From: Hyphomicrobiales bacterium | Lineage (GTDB): Bacteria > Pseudomonadota > Alphaproteobacteria > Rhizobiales > RI-29 | NCBI GenBank assembly: GCA_016125495.1 | Contig: WGLQ01000002.1 | Location: forward strand, 326,640-390,639 | Reading direction: 5' to 3' | Length of the DNA stretch: 64,000 bases | Shown here: piece by piece, positions 17,876 through 26,436 of the stretch | Layout: every line of letters begins with the position of its first letter | Numbering within the stretch: position 1 is the first letter of the stretch | The notes under the pieces: model-generated | The model's input: only the letters and a program-made list of their open reading frames with translations | Told to the model about the DNA's origin: nothing | Databases searched by the model: none | Position numbers and translations under genes: made by a program

Positions 17876-18427
17876 TCACACCTCCAGGGGAAAGAGAAAC
17901 GGTGTGGCCTCGGATGTCGGGGTTCCGGCCCCGATCGCCTCGACGGCGCGCACCATGCGCCCGTCGCGGCCGAGGATGCGGTCCGCATTGGTGACGAGCA
18001 GCCGATTGGGGTAGGCCGACGGCGAAGCGGATCGAAGCGCCAGCGCGAGCGCCATCTCGTCACGGTCGGGCAGAAGGGCGCACGCGATGGTGAATGCCGC
18101 GGCGGTCGATCGGCTGATCCCCGCCCAGCAGTGTACGACCATGGGCTCCGTGCGGTCCCATCGCTCGGTGAATGCCAGTAGCTGTTCGACATGCTCGGCG
18201 TCCGGGGTGACGAGGCCGTCGGTCGGCCGGACGATGTCGTTCATCGAAAGCCGCAGATGGTTGGCAGGGGAGATGAAGGCCGGCGTCGCGGGCATCATGC
18301 GTTCGTTGATGAGGCTCACGAGGTGGCGGGCGCCCGAGCGAACGAGGGTTTCGTCCACCGCGCTCAGCGGGCAGACGTGGAGGCAGGACTGACGCTGCTC
18401 TGGGTTCCGGATCGCCATCCTGGTCAC
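17876..18427 (-). CDS. Dual-specificity-type protein phosphatase (CX5R)
   Basis: A 183-residue cysteine phosphatase. The signature VVHCWAGISRST at about residues 97-108 contains the nucleophile Cys100 and Arg106 of the CX5R loop, and RPTDGLVTPDAEHVEQLLAF precedes it where the general-acid loop is expected. Proteins of this type are often annotated as tyrosine phosphatase-like in Rhizobiales. The start is GTG 18427 or ATG 18418; neither has a strong ribosome site. It lies 73 bases downstream of the HD phosphohydrolase gene on the same strand, a pairing I remember from other alphaproteobacteria. Substrate unknown. Confidence 0.82.
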   Translation of the reverse strand: MTRMAIRNPEQRQSCLHVCPLSAVDETLVRSGARHLVSLINERMMPATPAFISPANHLRLSMNDIVRPTDGLVTPDAEHVEQLLAFTERWDRTEPMVVHCWAGISRSTAAAFTIACALLPDRDEMALALALRSASPSAYPNRLLVTNADRILGRDGRMVRAVEAIGAGTPTSEATPFLFPLEV

Positions 18428-18500
18428 TGTGCCGTCCGTCGTTTGCCACCCCAGCCGGCCCCGCCCCCGCCACGTCCGAGGACGGTGCAGCCGGTTCGTC

Positions 18501-19148
18501 TCATATGTGCCGGTTCAAAGCCTCGAAACGCTCCATGAAGGCGCGCCCGGCGCTCTCGGAATCGAGCGGCGTGAGCTTTTCCAGTTGCCGCCGCAGTTCA
18601 CTCGGCAGGTCGGGCGGCGCCCTGAAAATCGCAAGAGCCTCATCCGGAGAAAATCCAGCAACGCCCCTCGCCTCATAATACGCGCTGATGCGGTCGGCGG
18701 ACTTGATCGCCTCAAGGTGGGCGGCGTTGGGCGGGCTCGGCAGATCGAAGCGCACAAGGACAGCGGCGAAGATACGCCGCTCGACGGCCTTGTAGTCGTC
18801 TCCGATCGCGGCCTTGAAGGGGCTGATGAGATCGCCCACGACATATTCGGGAGCGTCGTGGAGGAGGGCCGTCAGGAGCAGGGGCCGGCTGCGCTCGGTA
18901 GCGGGCGAGAGATGACGGACGATCGCCTCGACCAGCAGGCTGTGCTGGGCGACGGAGAGGGCATGGGGCCCGTGGGTCTGGCCGTTCCAGCGCGCCACAC
19001 GGGCGAGGCCGTGGGCGATATCCTCGATGGCGATATCACCCGGCGAGGGATCGAGGAGGTCGAGGCGGCGGCCGGACAGCATGCGCTGCCAGGCCCTCGG
19101 AACCTCTGGTGACGTGACGGTCGGCGAGTGCTTCGATCGTGATGCCAT
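18501..19148 (-). CDS. HD domain phosphohydrolase (YfbR-like)
   Basis: Metal-dependent phosphohydrolase of the HD superfamily. The metal ligands are visible: H68 in LSVAQHSLLV, H97-D98 in LLHDAPEYVVGDLISPFK, and the late Asp in IKSADRISAYYEA. The order and spacing resemble YfbR/YGK1-type 5'-deoxynucleotidases, though the short family form makes the substrate uncertain. The length is 215 residues; ATG 19148 follows GGAG. It is upstream of the CX5R phosphatase gene and probably cotranscribed. The C-terminal 40 residues are helical and charged. Confidence 0.85.
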   Translation of the reverse strand: MASRSKHSPTVTSPEVPRAWQRMLSGRRLDLLDPSPGDIAIEDIAHGLARVARWNGQTHGPHALSVAQHSLLVEAIVRHLSPATERSRPLLLTALLHDAPEYVVGDLISPFKAAIGDDYKAVERRIFAAVLVRFDLPSPPNAAHLEAIKSADRISAYYEARGVAGFSPDEALAIFRAPPDLPSELRRQLEKLTPLDSESAGRAFMERFEALNRHI

Positions 19149-19204
19149 CGGACTCCAAATCCGGTTTCGCGCCAGCCGGTGCCATGCCCGGCCTCAGGGC
19201 GCCG

Positions 19205-19492
19205 TCACGCCCGTTGACGGCGCCTGCGCACGTAGGCCGCAATTTCGAAGGCGAGCCATAATACGACGACGAGGGCGGCGATCGGCAGAGTCGCGAGCGC
19301 CAGCCAACCCATGACGAACATCGAATAGAGAGTGTTCCCCCAATCGAGCCCGCCGATCCGACAGGGATTGGGGAACCCCTCGTGCAGGGTGCAGTCGTAG
19401 GTCCCGGCGAGCGCGGACGCGATCAGGACGGAAAAGACCGGCAGGAGTGCCAGGAAGAGGATCAGTCCGGCGATGAAGCGGAACCTGCGCAT
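19205..19492 (-). CDS. Small membrane protein
   Basis: A 95-residue protein with two strong hydrophobic segments: about residues 5-27 (FIAGLILFLALLPVFSVLIASAL) and 55-83 (FVMGWLALATLPIAALVVVLWLAFEIAAY), ending in a basic RRRRQR tail. Between them is a short, probably periplasmic loop with two cysteines (YDCTLHEGFPNPCRIG) that could form a disulfide. ATG 19492 is the only good start; a TTG at 19564 would add a low-complexity leader. Function unknown. Confidence 0.65.
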   Translation of the reverse strand: MRRFRFIAGLILFLALLPVFSVLIASALAGTYDCTLHEGFPNPCRIGGLDWGNTLYSMFVMGWLALATLPIAALVVVLWLAFEIAAYVRRRRQRA

Positions 19493-19579
19493 GGGGAGGG
19501 GACTCTCGGTACGGGGTTCGTTTCGACTGTGTCGGCGGGTTTCGGCGCCTGGCGAGCGCGGCAATCGCTCGGCCCTTGG

Positions 19580-20212
19580 TCATTCTGGCGACGCCGGACT
19601 TCTCGCGTCCAGCATACGCGAAACGACGGCCGCCTGCAGCTCCCCGCAGGGGCCATGGCGCCGACAACTCGCGAGGTGGTCGTTGACGAGGCCGCACGAC
19701 TGCATCAAGGCATAGACCGTGGTCGGGCCGACGAAACGAAAACCATTTTTTTTCAATGATTTCGATATGGCGATCGAGGTCGGGGTCGAGGCTGGCACCT
19801 CGCTCATGGCGACGATGGCGGGGCGCGGCGGCTGCTCCAGGACGTGGTTCCAGAGGAGGCGGCTGAGGTTAACGCCTCGCTCCGCCAGGGAGAGGAATGC
19901 GCGGGCATTGTCGACCGTGGCGGCAATTTTCAGCCGGTTGCGTACGATGCCCGGGTCGGCCTCGAGGGCGGCGAGCTTGGCCGGCGTGTAGCGCGCGATA
20001 CGCTCGGGATCGAAACCGTCGAAGACGTTTCGGAAGTGCTCGCGCTTGCGCAGGATCGTGATCCAGGAAAGGCCGGCCTGGAAGCCTTCCAGAACCAGCT
20101 TTTCAAAGAGATCGCGATCGCTCGTGCGAGGTACGCCCCATTCCTCGTCGTGATAGCGCCGATAAAGGGGGTCCTCGCCCGGCCAGGGGCAGTCGGTCGC
20201 AGGATGACTCAC
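19580..20212 (-). CDS. tag: DNA-3-methyladenine glycosylase I
   Basis: Base-excision repair enzyme that removes 3-methyladenine from DNA. The Tag family pattern is clear: CPW near residue 8, YRRYHDEEWGVP, FEKLVLEGFQAGLSWITILRKREHFR with the catalytic Glu, and the C-terminal GFRFVGPTTVYALMQSCGLVNDH followed by a cysteine that completes the zinc site with the N-terminal ones. It starts at GTG 20212, which overlaps the ygfZ stop (GTGA) and is preceded by GGAGA; the frame remains open upstream, but inside ygfZ. Length is 210 residues. Two lysines in KSLKKN lie in an A-rich stretch (19742-19756), the longest homopolymer-like run nearby. Confidence 0.93.
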   Translation of the reverse strand: MSHPATDCPWPGEDPLYRRYHDEEWGVPRTSDRDLFEKLVLEGFQAGLSWITILRKREHFRNVFDGFDPERIARYTPAKLAALEADPGIVRNRLKIAATVDNARAFLSLAERGVNLSRLLWNHVLEQPPRPAIVAMSEVPASTPTSIAISKSLKKNGFRFVGPTTVYALMQSCGLVNDHLASCRRHGPCGELQAAVVSRMLDARSPASPE

Positions 20213-21183
20213 GATGCGTCTCCGCAATCTCCTGGCCCGCTCGTTGCCGCGACCGCTTCGAGCTCGCCTGCGAGCCAAGGTACGGCGCGCACGTCGATCG
20301 CGACGTCGCCGGCGGTCATCGTCTCGCCTGCGGTGCGGGCGCGGGCGAGACGGTCGAGACGCAAGGTGGCGATCGCGAGGCCCCTGCTGGAGGAGCCGAG
20401 CGTGCCGATGGCGACCGAGCCGGCGCGGATTTTGGTACCTGCCGGCGGCAGCGGCGCGCCGTTCGGGCGCGCTTCGACGGCGACGGTGCGCGTGCGGATG
20501 GTCGCCTTGTGACGCATGCGCGAGACGACCTCCTGACCGACGTAGCAGCCCTTCTTGAAGTCGATCCCGCCGAGCAGGTCGTAATCGACGTCGTGTGGAT
20601 AGACCTCGTTCGGCGCATAATCGTGGGTCAGCTCGGGAACGCCCTGGAGGACGCGGTGGTGGTGGTAGTCGGCGAGGCGCGCCTCGGCGAGTAGGGCGCT
20701 GCTTCCGGCGATCCGCTCTGCGAGGCCGACGCCGGCCGTAGCGAGCGTGTCGGGGTGGGCGGCAACGCGTCTGCCCAAGGTCTCGAGGCGCGGGTCCCGG
20801 AAGGCCATGACGTCATCCGGTAGTGACGCCGGTGGGCCGAGGTCGCCCTCCTCGCTCCAGATCGCCGCGACCGCCAATTGATCGCTGGCGTCGGCGATCT
20901 CGACCTTGGCACGGAGGCGGTAGAACCCGAGGCGCTTGACGAGATCGCCGACGAGCGGGCGTGGGCAGTCGAGGTAGAACTCCCGGTCCCACTTCCAGAC
21001 GAGGAAGTCGAATAGCACCTTGCCCTGCGGCGTCAGCAATCCGGCGAAGCGGATCGTCATGAACTCCTCGAGCCCGTCGACGGCATTCGTGACGAGACCG
21101 TTGAGGAAGCCGGCGGCGTCGGGGCCGGACACGCGGACCATCGCCCGGTCATCGAGCAGGGTCCACTTGCGTTCGGCTGGCAT
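20209..21183 (-). CDS. ygfZ: YgfZ/GcvT-like folate-binding iron-sulfur cluster maintenance protein
   Basis: Folate-dependent protein needed for the assembly or repair of certain Fe-S enzymes. The diagnostic motif KGCYVGQE is at residues 211-218, with the invariant Cys213. The N-terminal half has the GcvT-like fold (FLNGLVTNAVDGL, LTPQGKVLFDFLVWKW). The length of 324 residues is normal. ATG 21183 is chosen over a TTG one codon upstream; GGAG lies 10 bases before. The gene overlaps tag by four bases at its end and is divergent from the dihydroorotase gene with a 160-base gap. Confidence 0.93.
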   Translation of the reverse strand: MPAERKWTLLDDRAMVRVSGPDAAGFLNGLVTNAVDGLEEFMTIRFAGLLTPQGKVLFDFLVWKWDREFYLDCPRPLVGDLVKRLGFYRLRAKVEIADASDQLAVAAIWSEEGDLGPPASLPDDVMAFRDPRLETLGRRVAAHPDTLATAGVGLAERIAGSSALLAEARLADYHHHRVLQGVPELTHDYAPNEVYPHDVDYDLLGGIDFKKGCYVGQEVVSRMRHKATIRTRTVAVEARPNGAPLPPAGTKIRAGSVAIGTLGSSSRGLAIATLRLDRLARARTAGETMTAGDVAIDVRAVPWLAGELEAVAATSGPGDCGDAS

Positions 21184-21343
21184 CAATGTGCGCTCCTCAA
21201 CGATGGCACGATCGACACGATCCCGCGGCGCGGAGCGTCCGCATTCGCGTGGATCGCGGCCTTTTCATGCACGCGCGCAAGACTTACGTTAGGGGCGTGG
21301 GCCTTTCAAGCGTGCCTGCGTTCGTGTCACCCGGGGGAGTGCG

Positions 21344-22696
21344 ATGCAAGAGCACGTCGATCTGCTGGTCAGTGGCGGCACCGTCGTCAATCACGACGGC
21401 ACCCACGAGGCGGACATCGCCATCGCGGAGGGCCGCATCGTCGCGCTCGGGCGCGCGGCGCGGGACGTCAAGCCGGCCCGAACGATCGACGTGCGGGGGC
21501 TGCATATCCTGCCCGGTGTGATCGACACCCAGGTGCACTTTCGCGAGCCGGGTGGCGAGCACAAGGAGGACCTCGAAAGCGGCAGCCGGGCGGCGGTGCT
21601 GGGCGGCGTGACCGGGGTCTTCGAGATGCCGAACACGAACCCGACCACGACTAGTGAGGAGGCGCTGGCGGACAAGCTCGCCCGCGCGCACCATCGCATG
21701 CACTGCGATTTCGCGTTCTACGTCGGTGGAACGCGGGAAAACGCAGCGGACGTCGGACGCCTCGAGCGGCTCGCCGGGGCAGCCGGCATCAAGGTTTTCA
21801 TCGGCTCCTCGACGGGTAACCTGCTGGTCGAGGACGATGGCGGACTGGAGGCCGTGGTCTCGCGAATCTCACGGCGCGCGGCCTTCCACTGCGAAGACGA
21901 ACCACGCCTCAGGGAGCGCGCCGGGCTCAGAATCCCGGGAGATGCCTCCAGTCACCCCGTGTGGCGGGACGAGGAGGCGGCGCTCATCGCGACGCGCCGG
22001 CTCGTCGAGATGGCCACGCGGCTCGGCAAGCGCGTGCATGTGCTGCACATCTCGACCGGCGAGGAAATGGCCTACCTCAAGGCCCATCGCCACGCGGCGA
22101 GCGTCGAGGTGACGCCGCACCACCTGACACTCGCGGGCGAGGAGGCCTATGAACGGCTCGGGACCCTGGCGCAGATGAACCCGCCGGTGCGAGGTTCGCG
22201 TCATCGCGAGGCGATTTGGCGTGCACTCGCGGATGGTGTCGTCGATGTGCTCGGCTCCGACCACGCCCCGCACACGCTCGAGGAAAAGGCCAAGCCCTAC
22301 CCGCAATCTCCCTCCGGCATGCCGGGCGTGCAGACCCTGGTGCCGGTCATGCTCGACCACGTCAACGGTGGCAAGCTGTCGCTCGAGCGCTTCGTCGATC
22401 TGACCAGCCACGGGCCACAGCGCCTCTTCGGCATCGCCGGCAAGGGGCGGATCGCGGCCGGCTACGACGCGGACCTGACCATCGTCGATTTGAAGCGCCG
22501 CCAGCGGATCACCAATGATTGGATCGCCTCGCGCTGCGGCTGGACACCCTACGACGGCATGGCCGTGACAGGCTGGCCGGTCGGCACGTTCGTGCGTGGC
22601 CGGCAGGTGATGTGGCAGGGCGAGATCGTCGAGGCGGGGGTCGGCGAAGCGATCGATTTCCACGGACTGACGGTGCCCAGGCGATCCGTCGGCTGA
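21344..22696 (+). CDS. Dihydroorotase-like amidohydrolase
   Basis: Amidohydrolase of the dihydroorotase/allantoinase group, 450 residues. GVIDTQVHFREPG at residues 58-70 is the metal-binding start, but the first His of the usual HxH is Gln63. The carbamylated Lys site is probably AGIKVFIGSST near 153; further ligands are in VLHISTGEE, EVTPHHL and DVLGSDHAPHTLEEK. I remember the same Q-V-H variant in Rhizobium dihydroorotases, so it may be a family trait rather than damage. ATG 21344 follows GGGAG. No other pyrimidine gene is nearby. The enzyme may be a true PyrC or a related cyclic amidase. Confidence 0.88.
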   Translation: MQEHVDLLVSGGTVVNHDGTHEADIAIAEGRIVALGRAARDVKPARTIDVRGLHILPGVIDTQVHFREPGGEHKEDLESGSRAAVLGGVTGVFEMPNTNPTTTSEEALADKLARAHHRMHCDFAFYVGGTRENAADVGRLERLAGAAGIKVFIGSSTGNLLVEDDGGLEAVVSRISRRAAFHCEDEPRLRERAGLRIPGDASSHPVWRDEEAALIATRRLVEMATRLGKRVHVLHISTGEEMAYLKAHRHAASVEVTPHHLTLAGEEAYERLGTLAQMNPPVRGSRHREAIWRALADGVVDVLGSDHAPHTLEEKAKPYPQSPSGMPGVQTLVPVMLDHVNGGKLSLERFVDLTSHGPQRLFGIAGKGRIAAGYDADLTIVDLKRRQRITNDWIASRCGWTPYDGMAVTGWPVGTFVRGRQVMWQGEIVEAGVGEAIDFHGLTVPRRSVG

Positions 22697-22732
22697 TCGC
22701 ATCCGAAGGCGCGGCCCGATCCGGCCGTTCGA

Positions 22733-23329
22733 TCAATCGCCATTCGGCGGTGTGAAGGACAGCCAGACCCCATCCTCGGAAATGGCGACCTGCCAGCCGG
22801 TATAGCGGCCGGCCGCCAGCATGGTTCCCGCCTCGTTCGGGCTCGCGACCTGGAGAAGTGCGACGATATCCTCGCCGCTCGCGCTTTGCAGGTCGACGTC
22901 GACGAGGTAGGGGAAGACATAGACACGGGCGCTGTTCTCGGTCCGCTCGGCGGGCGGCAGCGCGAGAACGGCGGCGAGACGCGCCAGAACCAGCCGGCCG
23001 GAGAACGCGGGATCGTGGCGCTGCCAGGCTTCGACGGCGCCAGCGGGCGTTGCGATGCCCGGCCCGAAGTCCGGCGGCAGTTCGTTGAGTTCGACAACCG
23101 CCAAGAGCGCCTCGAAGCTGCCGGAGAGGGCCGCATCCACGATCGCGTTACGCATCTCCTCGGCCGGCGCATCGATCGCGCCGATGCCGGAATCGGCTGT
23201 GGAGCGTTCACTTTGCGCAACGAGTGACACCAGAATGTAACCATGCCCGGCAGCGAATGCGGGCATAGAGGGGAGACTCGCCGTTATCGCGCCAGCGAGC
23301 CAAAGGCACATCACCGTCCATCGTGCCAT
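22733..23329 (-). CDS. Secreted protein of unknown function
   Basis: A 198-residue protein starting at ATG 23329 after a GAGGA site, with a textbook Sec signal peptide (WTVMCLWLAGAITASLPSMP, then AFA-A near residue 29). The mature part is largely helical (EEMRNAIVDAALSGSFEALLAVVELNEL) followed by beta strands (ARVYVFPYLVDVDLQ, ISEDGVWLSFTPP). The signal-peptide start is preferred over a longer open frame reaching 23533, which has no signal. It converges on the dihydroorotase gene with a 36-base gap. I do not recognise a family. Confidence 0.7.
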   Translation of the reverse strand: MARWTVMCLWLAGAITASLPSMPAFAAGHGYILVSLVAQSERSTADSGIGAIDAPAEEMRNAIVDAALSGSFEALLAVVELNELPPDFGPGIATPAGAVEAWQRHDPAFSGRLVLARLAAVLALPPAERTENSARVYVFPYLVDVDLQSASGEDIVALLQVASPNEAGTMLAAGRYTGWQVAISEDGVWLSFTPPNGD

Positions 23330-23515
23330 CCGACATCCTCCCGGGCGAATTCGCGGTTCGAGGCCACCGATCCCGATCGAAGAGCATAAATCCAGCATGC
23401 GGACCGGCAAATTGCAACTTGCCAGCAGGGGTGGCGGGGCGGCACGCGGGGGGGCCGGGTGCGGCCCGGCCGAGCGCGTCCCGGCGCGAGGGCCCTCGAT
23501 CCACCGAGGTCGGTC

Positions 23516-24205
23516 ATGATACCCGACCATCACTATATCCTGGCCGGGCTCGCGCTCGGGATCCTGGTGGCGGCGCCCGTCGGACCGGTCAACATCATTT
23601 GCATTCAGCGCACGCTCGAGCGGGGCTTCTGGGGCGGGATCGCGGCGGGGCTCGGGGCGGTCCTCGCCGATGGCGTCCTGGCGATGGCGGCCGCATCGGG
23701 GATTACCGCGATCACCAAGACGATCGACGACTACGGGTTCGAGATCCAGTTGATCGGAGGGGGCGTCCTCGCCGCATTCGGTCTGAAGCTGATGGCGGGT
23801 GGCAAGAGCCTCGAGACCGATGGCGGTGCGCCGGCTGGCAAGCGGCGGCTGGCGGACAAGTGGACCGCGCCGCAGACCTTCCTTCTCACCATCACCAACC
23901 CGGGCGCCGTGCTCGGCATCTTCGCCCTGGTCGGTGGCACGGGCACGGCGCTCGGCGGCTTCACCACCTACCGCGACGCCTTCACGTTCGTCATATCGGT
24001 CATGGCGGGCAGCATGCTGTGGTGGACCGGACTCTCACGGGTCATCAGCACACTGCGCCACAGGCTCACGGCGCGGCGGCTCCTGCTGATCAATCGCATC
24101 TCGGGGGGCGTGCTGCTCGCCTTCGGCGCGCTGCTCATTGTGCGTTCGCTGCTGGGGTACGTGCCATCGGTGCCGCATCCGGCACTCGCCTCCAACCTGC
24201 TCTGA
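23516..24205 (+). CDS. LysE family amino-acid exporter
   Basis: Inner-membrane exporter of the LysE/RhtB superfamily. The N-terminus LALGILVAAPVGPVNIICIQRTLERGFWGGIAAGLGAVLAD contains the conserved PVGPV and G-x-x-x-G pattern of TM1-TM2, and further hydrophobic segments at about residues 66-88, 118-140, 145-165 and 185-207 complete a six-helix layout. LTITNPGAVLGIFALVG is the typical mid-protein signature with NP. The length of 229 residues is slightly above average. ATG 23516 follows GAGGT. Substrate (amino acid or similar small solute) cannot be read from sequence. Confidence 0.88.
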   Translation: MIPDHHYILAGLALGILVAAPVGPVNIICIQRTLERGFWGGIAAGLGAVLADGVLAMAAASGITAITKTIDDYGFEIQLIGGGVLAAFGLKLMAGGKSLETDGGAPAGKRRLADKWTAPQTFLLTITNPGAVLGIFALVGGTGTALGGFTTYRDAFTFVISVMAGSMLWWTGLSRVISTLRHRLTARRLLLINRISGGVLLAFGALLIVRSLLGYVPSVPHPALASNLL

Positions 24206-24209
24206 CGGG

Positions 24210-24244
24210 GGGCCGCAGGCCGGTCCGATGCCGCGATGCGGCCC
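24210..24244. terminator. Candidate bidirectional terminator between convergent genes
   Basis: GGGCCGCA and TGCGGCCC form a perfect 8-bp stem around 19 bases that themselves can fold. It fills most of the 50-base gap between the lysE-family stop and the stop of the minus-strand secreted protein. There is no T-tract, so termination is a guess from position. Confidence 0.35.
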
Positions 24245-24255
24245 GGGCCGGAGCG

Positions 24256-25287
24256 CTACTGCTTGCCGAACGGCTGCATGTACCATTTGACGCGACCCGA
24301 TCCGCCGGTGGTGGCGGGCGCGGCTTGCGCGGGACGCGCGGCGGGCCGGTTGGCACCGCGTTGAACGGCCGGCTTCTGAGCCTGGCGCGTGCGAGCCGGG
24401 GCCTCGGGCTTCTTTGCTCGGGTCGGCGCCGGGCTGACCGTTGGGCGGGCGGTTGGCGCCTGTTCCGGCAACTCGACCGAGGGTTCGTCGGCGATCGCGG
24501 CGGTCGGCGTCAGGTGGCCCTGCGTCGAGGCCGTTTCCACCGGATCGCCATCGGTTGCCGCGATGCGGACCTCGGGGCGCACGACGCCGACGATCCCGCT
24601 CGCGAGACGGACCTCGGCCCGGTCGACGGGCAGCGTGTCGCGACCGTTGGCGCGAATCAGTGTCGGGGTGGGCACGTGAACGTCCAGCGCTACCGGGAGT
24701 TGTGCGTTGATGACGGACACCTCGGCCTCGCGGCTGAACACGGCGAGCACATTCATGCGTCCATGATCGTCCGGGATGACCACCCCCAGAACGTCGTGAA
24801 AGTATTCCCGCGGGTGCAGCGTCGGTCGGTCGGGTGATGGTCCCGGGGCGACTTCGGCGCCGCGTCCGGTGACTTTCGGGAGTGGGGATTCGGCCGCCAC
24901 TTCGATGGTGCGTGGGCGTGCCTCATCGCCTCCACGCACGACGACGAGAAAGCCGGGGAGCGCCGTGCAAGAGTTGAAATCTGTTAATGATTTCAACGTG
25001 TACCTGGCAAAGGTCGGTTTCCGGAAGTGGTCGCCGCAAGGTTCGTCGGCGATCTCCTCGTGCCGGGCCGCAGCGGTCCTGGCTTCAGGGGGAAGCAGGT
25101 CGTCGAGGAAATCATCCGCAGGCTGCCAGACGGCGACCGGTTGGCTCGGCGACCGCTCGATGGTGGAGCCCGGCGCTTCGCGCATGCGCATGTCCGGGGC
25201 ACCGACGTGGGCTTGCACGACCAGGGCCGCCGCCATGAACGTTGCCACGGCCATTGCAGCGTGATGCTTTCGAAGGGTGCCGGGCAT
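24256..25287 (-). CDS. Secreted protein with Ala/Pro/Arg-rich C-terminal tail, function unknown
   Basis: A 343-residue protein. ATG 25287 gives an N-terminal signal sequence (hydrophobic AMAVATFMAAALVVQA, cleavage near VQA-HVG). A folded middle part (GFLVVVRGGDEARPRTIEV, MNVLAVFSREAEVSVINAQL) contains two isolated cysteines around residues 84 and 107 that could form a disulfide. The last 80 residues are a low-complexity basic tail rich in Ala, Pro, Arg and Lys, ending in RVKWYMQPFGKQ. The stop is TAG. A small hairpin sits directly before the start codon. No family recognised; a wall- or DNA-binding role for the basic tail would be speculation. Confidence 0.65.
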   Translation of the reverse strand: MPGTLRKHHAAMAVATFMAAALVVQAHVGAPDMRMREAPGSTIERSPSQPVAVWQPADDFLDDLLPPEARTAAARHEEIADEPCGDHFRKPTFARYTLKSLTDFNSCTALPGFLVVVRGGDEARPRTIEVAAESPLPKVTGRGAEVAPGPSPDRPTLHPREYFHDVLGVVIPDDHGRMNVLAVFSREAEVSVINAQLPVALDVHVPTPTLIRANGRDTLPVDRAEVRLASGIVGVVRPEVRIAATDGDPVETASTQGHLTPTAAIADEPSVELPEQAPTARPTVSPAPTRAKKPEAPARTRQAQKPAVQRGANRPAARPAQAAPATTGGSGRVKWYMQPFGKQ

Positions 25288-25296
25288 GGCCACATT

Positions 25297-25315
25297 CCAC
25301 AATCTCAGGTTGTGG
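25297..25315. repeat. Short inverted repeat just upstream of a start codon
   Basis: CCACAA and TTGTGG form a perfect 6-bp stem around TCTCAGG, beginning 10 bases before the ATG at 25287 of the minus-strand secreted protein. It covers the place where the ribosome site should be, so it could limit translation or mark an operator. Confidence 0.35.
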
Positions 25316-25497
25316 ATAGTGTAAGATGGAACCCTAAACGAACGGTTAATCCATGTCCCGGGATGAAGCGTTATGGCCAGCGGCAGCAACGACTTTCGCA
25401 TCCGTGGGAAATCCTCGGCGCACCAGGAAGGGTTGCAGCCGTCGGCGCGCAGGGTGCTTGGGTGCCGGGCCGTCGCGCGGCGCGGGGTCGGCCGATC

Positions 25498-26364
25498 TCA
25501 GGTGTTCACCGCCTTGAGGGAGACCGGCGGAACCGAGGAATCGGGGACGAAGAAGTCCGGTTGCAGATCGACCGTCGGGTCGACGCGGTACTTGTCGAAG
25601 TCGCGCACGCCTTCCTCGTAGAGCAGCGTGTCGTCGATCACGAATTGGCCGGTGAACGTGCGTGACGGCTTCGTCAAAACCGCGTGCGCGGCGTCGGCCA
25701 TGATCTCGGGGGTGCGGCTCGCGCGCATAACCGCATCGCCGCCGACGATGTTGGCGATGGCAGCGGTCGCGATGGTGGTGCGTGGCCAGAGCGCGTTGAC
25801 CGCGATTCCGTCGCGCGCGAACTCACCCGCCATGCCGAGGACGCAGAGACTCATCCCGTACTTCGCGATCGAATAGGCGACATGGCCGGCGAACCATTTC
25901 GTCCGCAGGTCGAGTGGTGGCGAGAGCATCAGGATGTGCGGGTTGGCGGCCTTGCGAAGGTGTGGCTGGCAGAGCTTCGATGTGAGGAAGGTGCCGCGCG
26001 TGTTGATCTGGTGCATCAGATCGAAGCGCTTCATGTCGGTGTCGGGGGTCCGCGTCAGCTGGATGGCGCTGGCGTTGTTCACGCAGATGTCGATGCCACC
26101 GAAGGTTGCCACGGTTCGCTCGACGGCCGCCGCGACCGCCGCCTCGTCGCGGATGTCGCAGAGGATGGGTAGAGCCTTGCCGCCGGCCCGTTCGATGTCT
26201 TCGGCGGCGGTGTGGATGGTGCCTGGCAACTTGGGGTGCGGCTCGGCCGTCTTGGCGGCGATGGCGACGTTTGCCCCGTCGCGGGCGGCGCGCACTGCGA
26301 TCGCATGACCGATGCCTCGGCTGCCGCCGGTGATGAAGAGCGTCTTTCCGGCGAGCGTTGCCAT
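25498..26364 (-). CDS. Short-chain dehydrogenase/reductase (HSDL2-like)
   Basis: NAD(P)-dependent oxidoreductase, 288 residues. The cofactor loop is TGGSRGIG near residues 12-19, followed by the structural NNAS at about 95-98; the catalytic Tyr-x-x-x-Lys is YSIAKYG (YxxxK). The segment LPGTIHTAAEDIERAGGKALPILCDIRDE and the ending resembling 'GQFVIDDTLLYEEGV' match the HSDL2-like peroxisomal/bacterial group rather than generic FabG. ATG 26364 follows AGGAG. It lies 73 bases after the membrane protein gene in the same direction, and upstream of nothing on that strand for 210 bases. Substrate unknown, perhaps a lipid-derived ketone or alcohol given nearby acyl-CoA genes. Confidence 0.87.
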   Translation of the reverse strand: MATLAGKTLFITGGSRGIGHAIAVRAARDGANVAIAAKTAEPHPKLPGTIHTAAEDIERAGGKALPILCDIRDEAAVAAAVERTVATFGGIDICVNNASAIQLTRTPDTDMKRFDLMHQINTRGTFLTSKLCQPHLRKAANPHILMLSPPLDLRTKWFAGHVAYSIAKYGMSLCVLGMAGEFARDGIAVNALWPRTTIATAAIANIVGGDAVMRASRTPEIMADAAHAVLTKPSRTFTGQFVIDDTLLYEEGVRDFDKYRVDPTVDLQPDFFVPDSSVPPVSLKAVNT

Positions 26365-26436
26365 CGGCTGTCTCCTTGCTGCATCAGCGGGTCGCTGGTG
26401 CGACGATGCGCCACGAGGTGGGCGGTCGCAAGTGCC

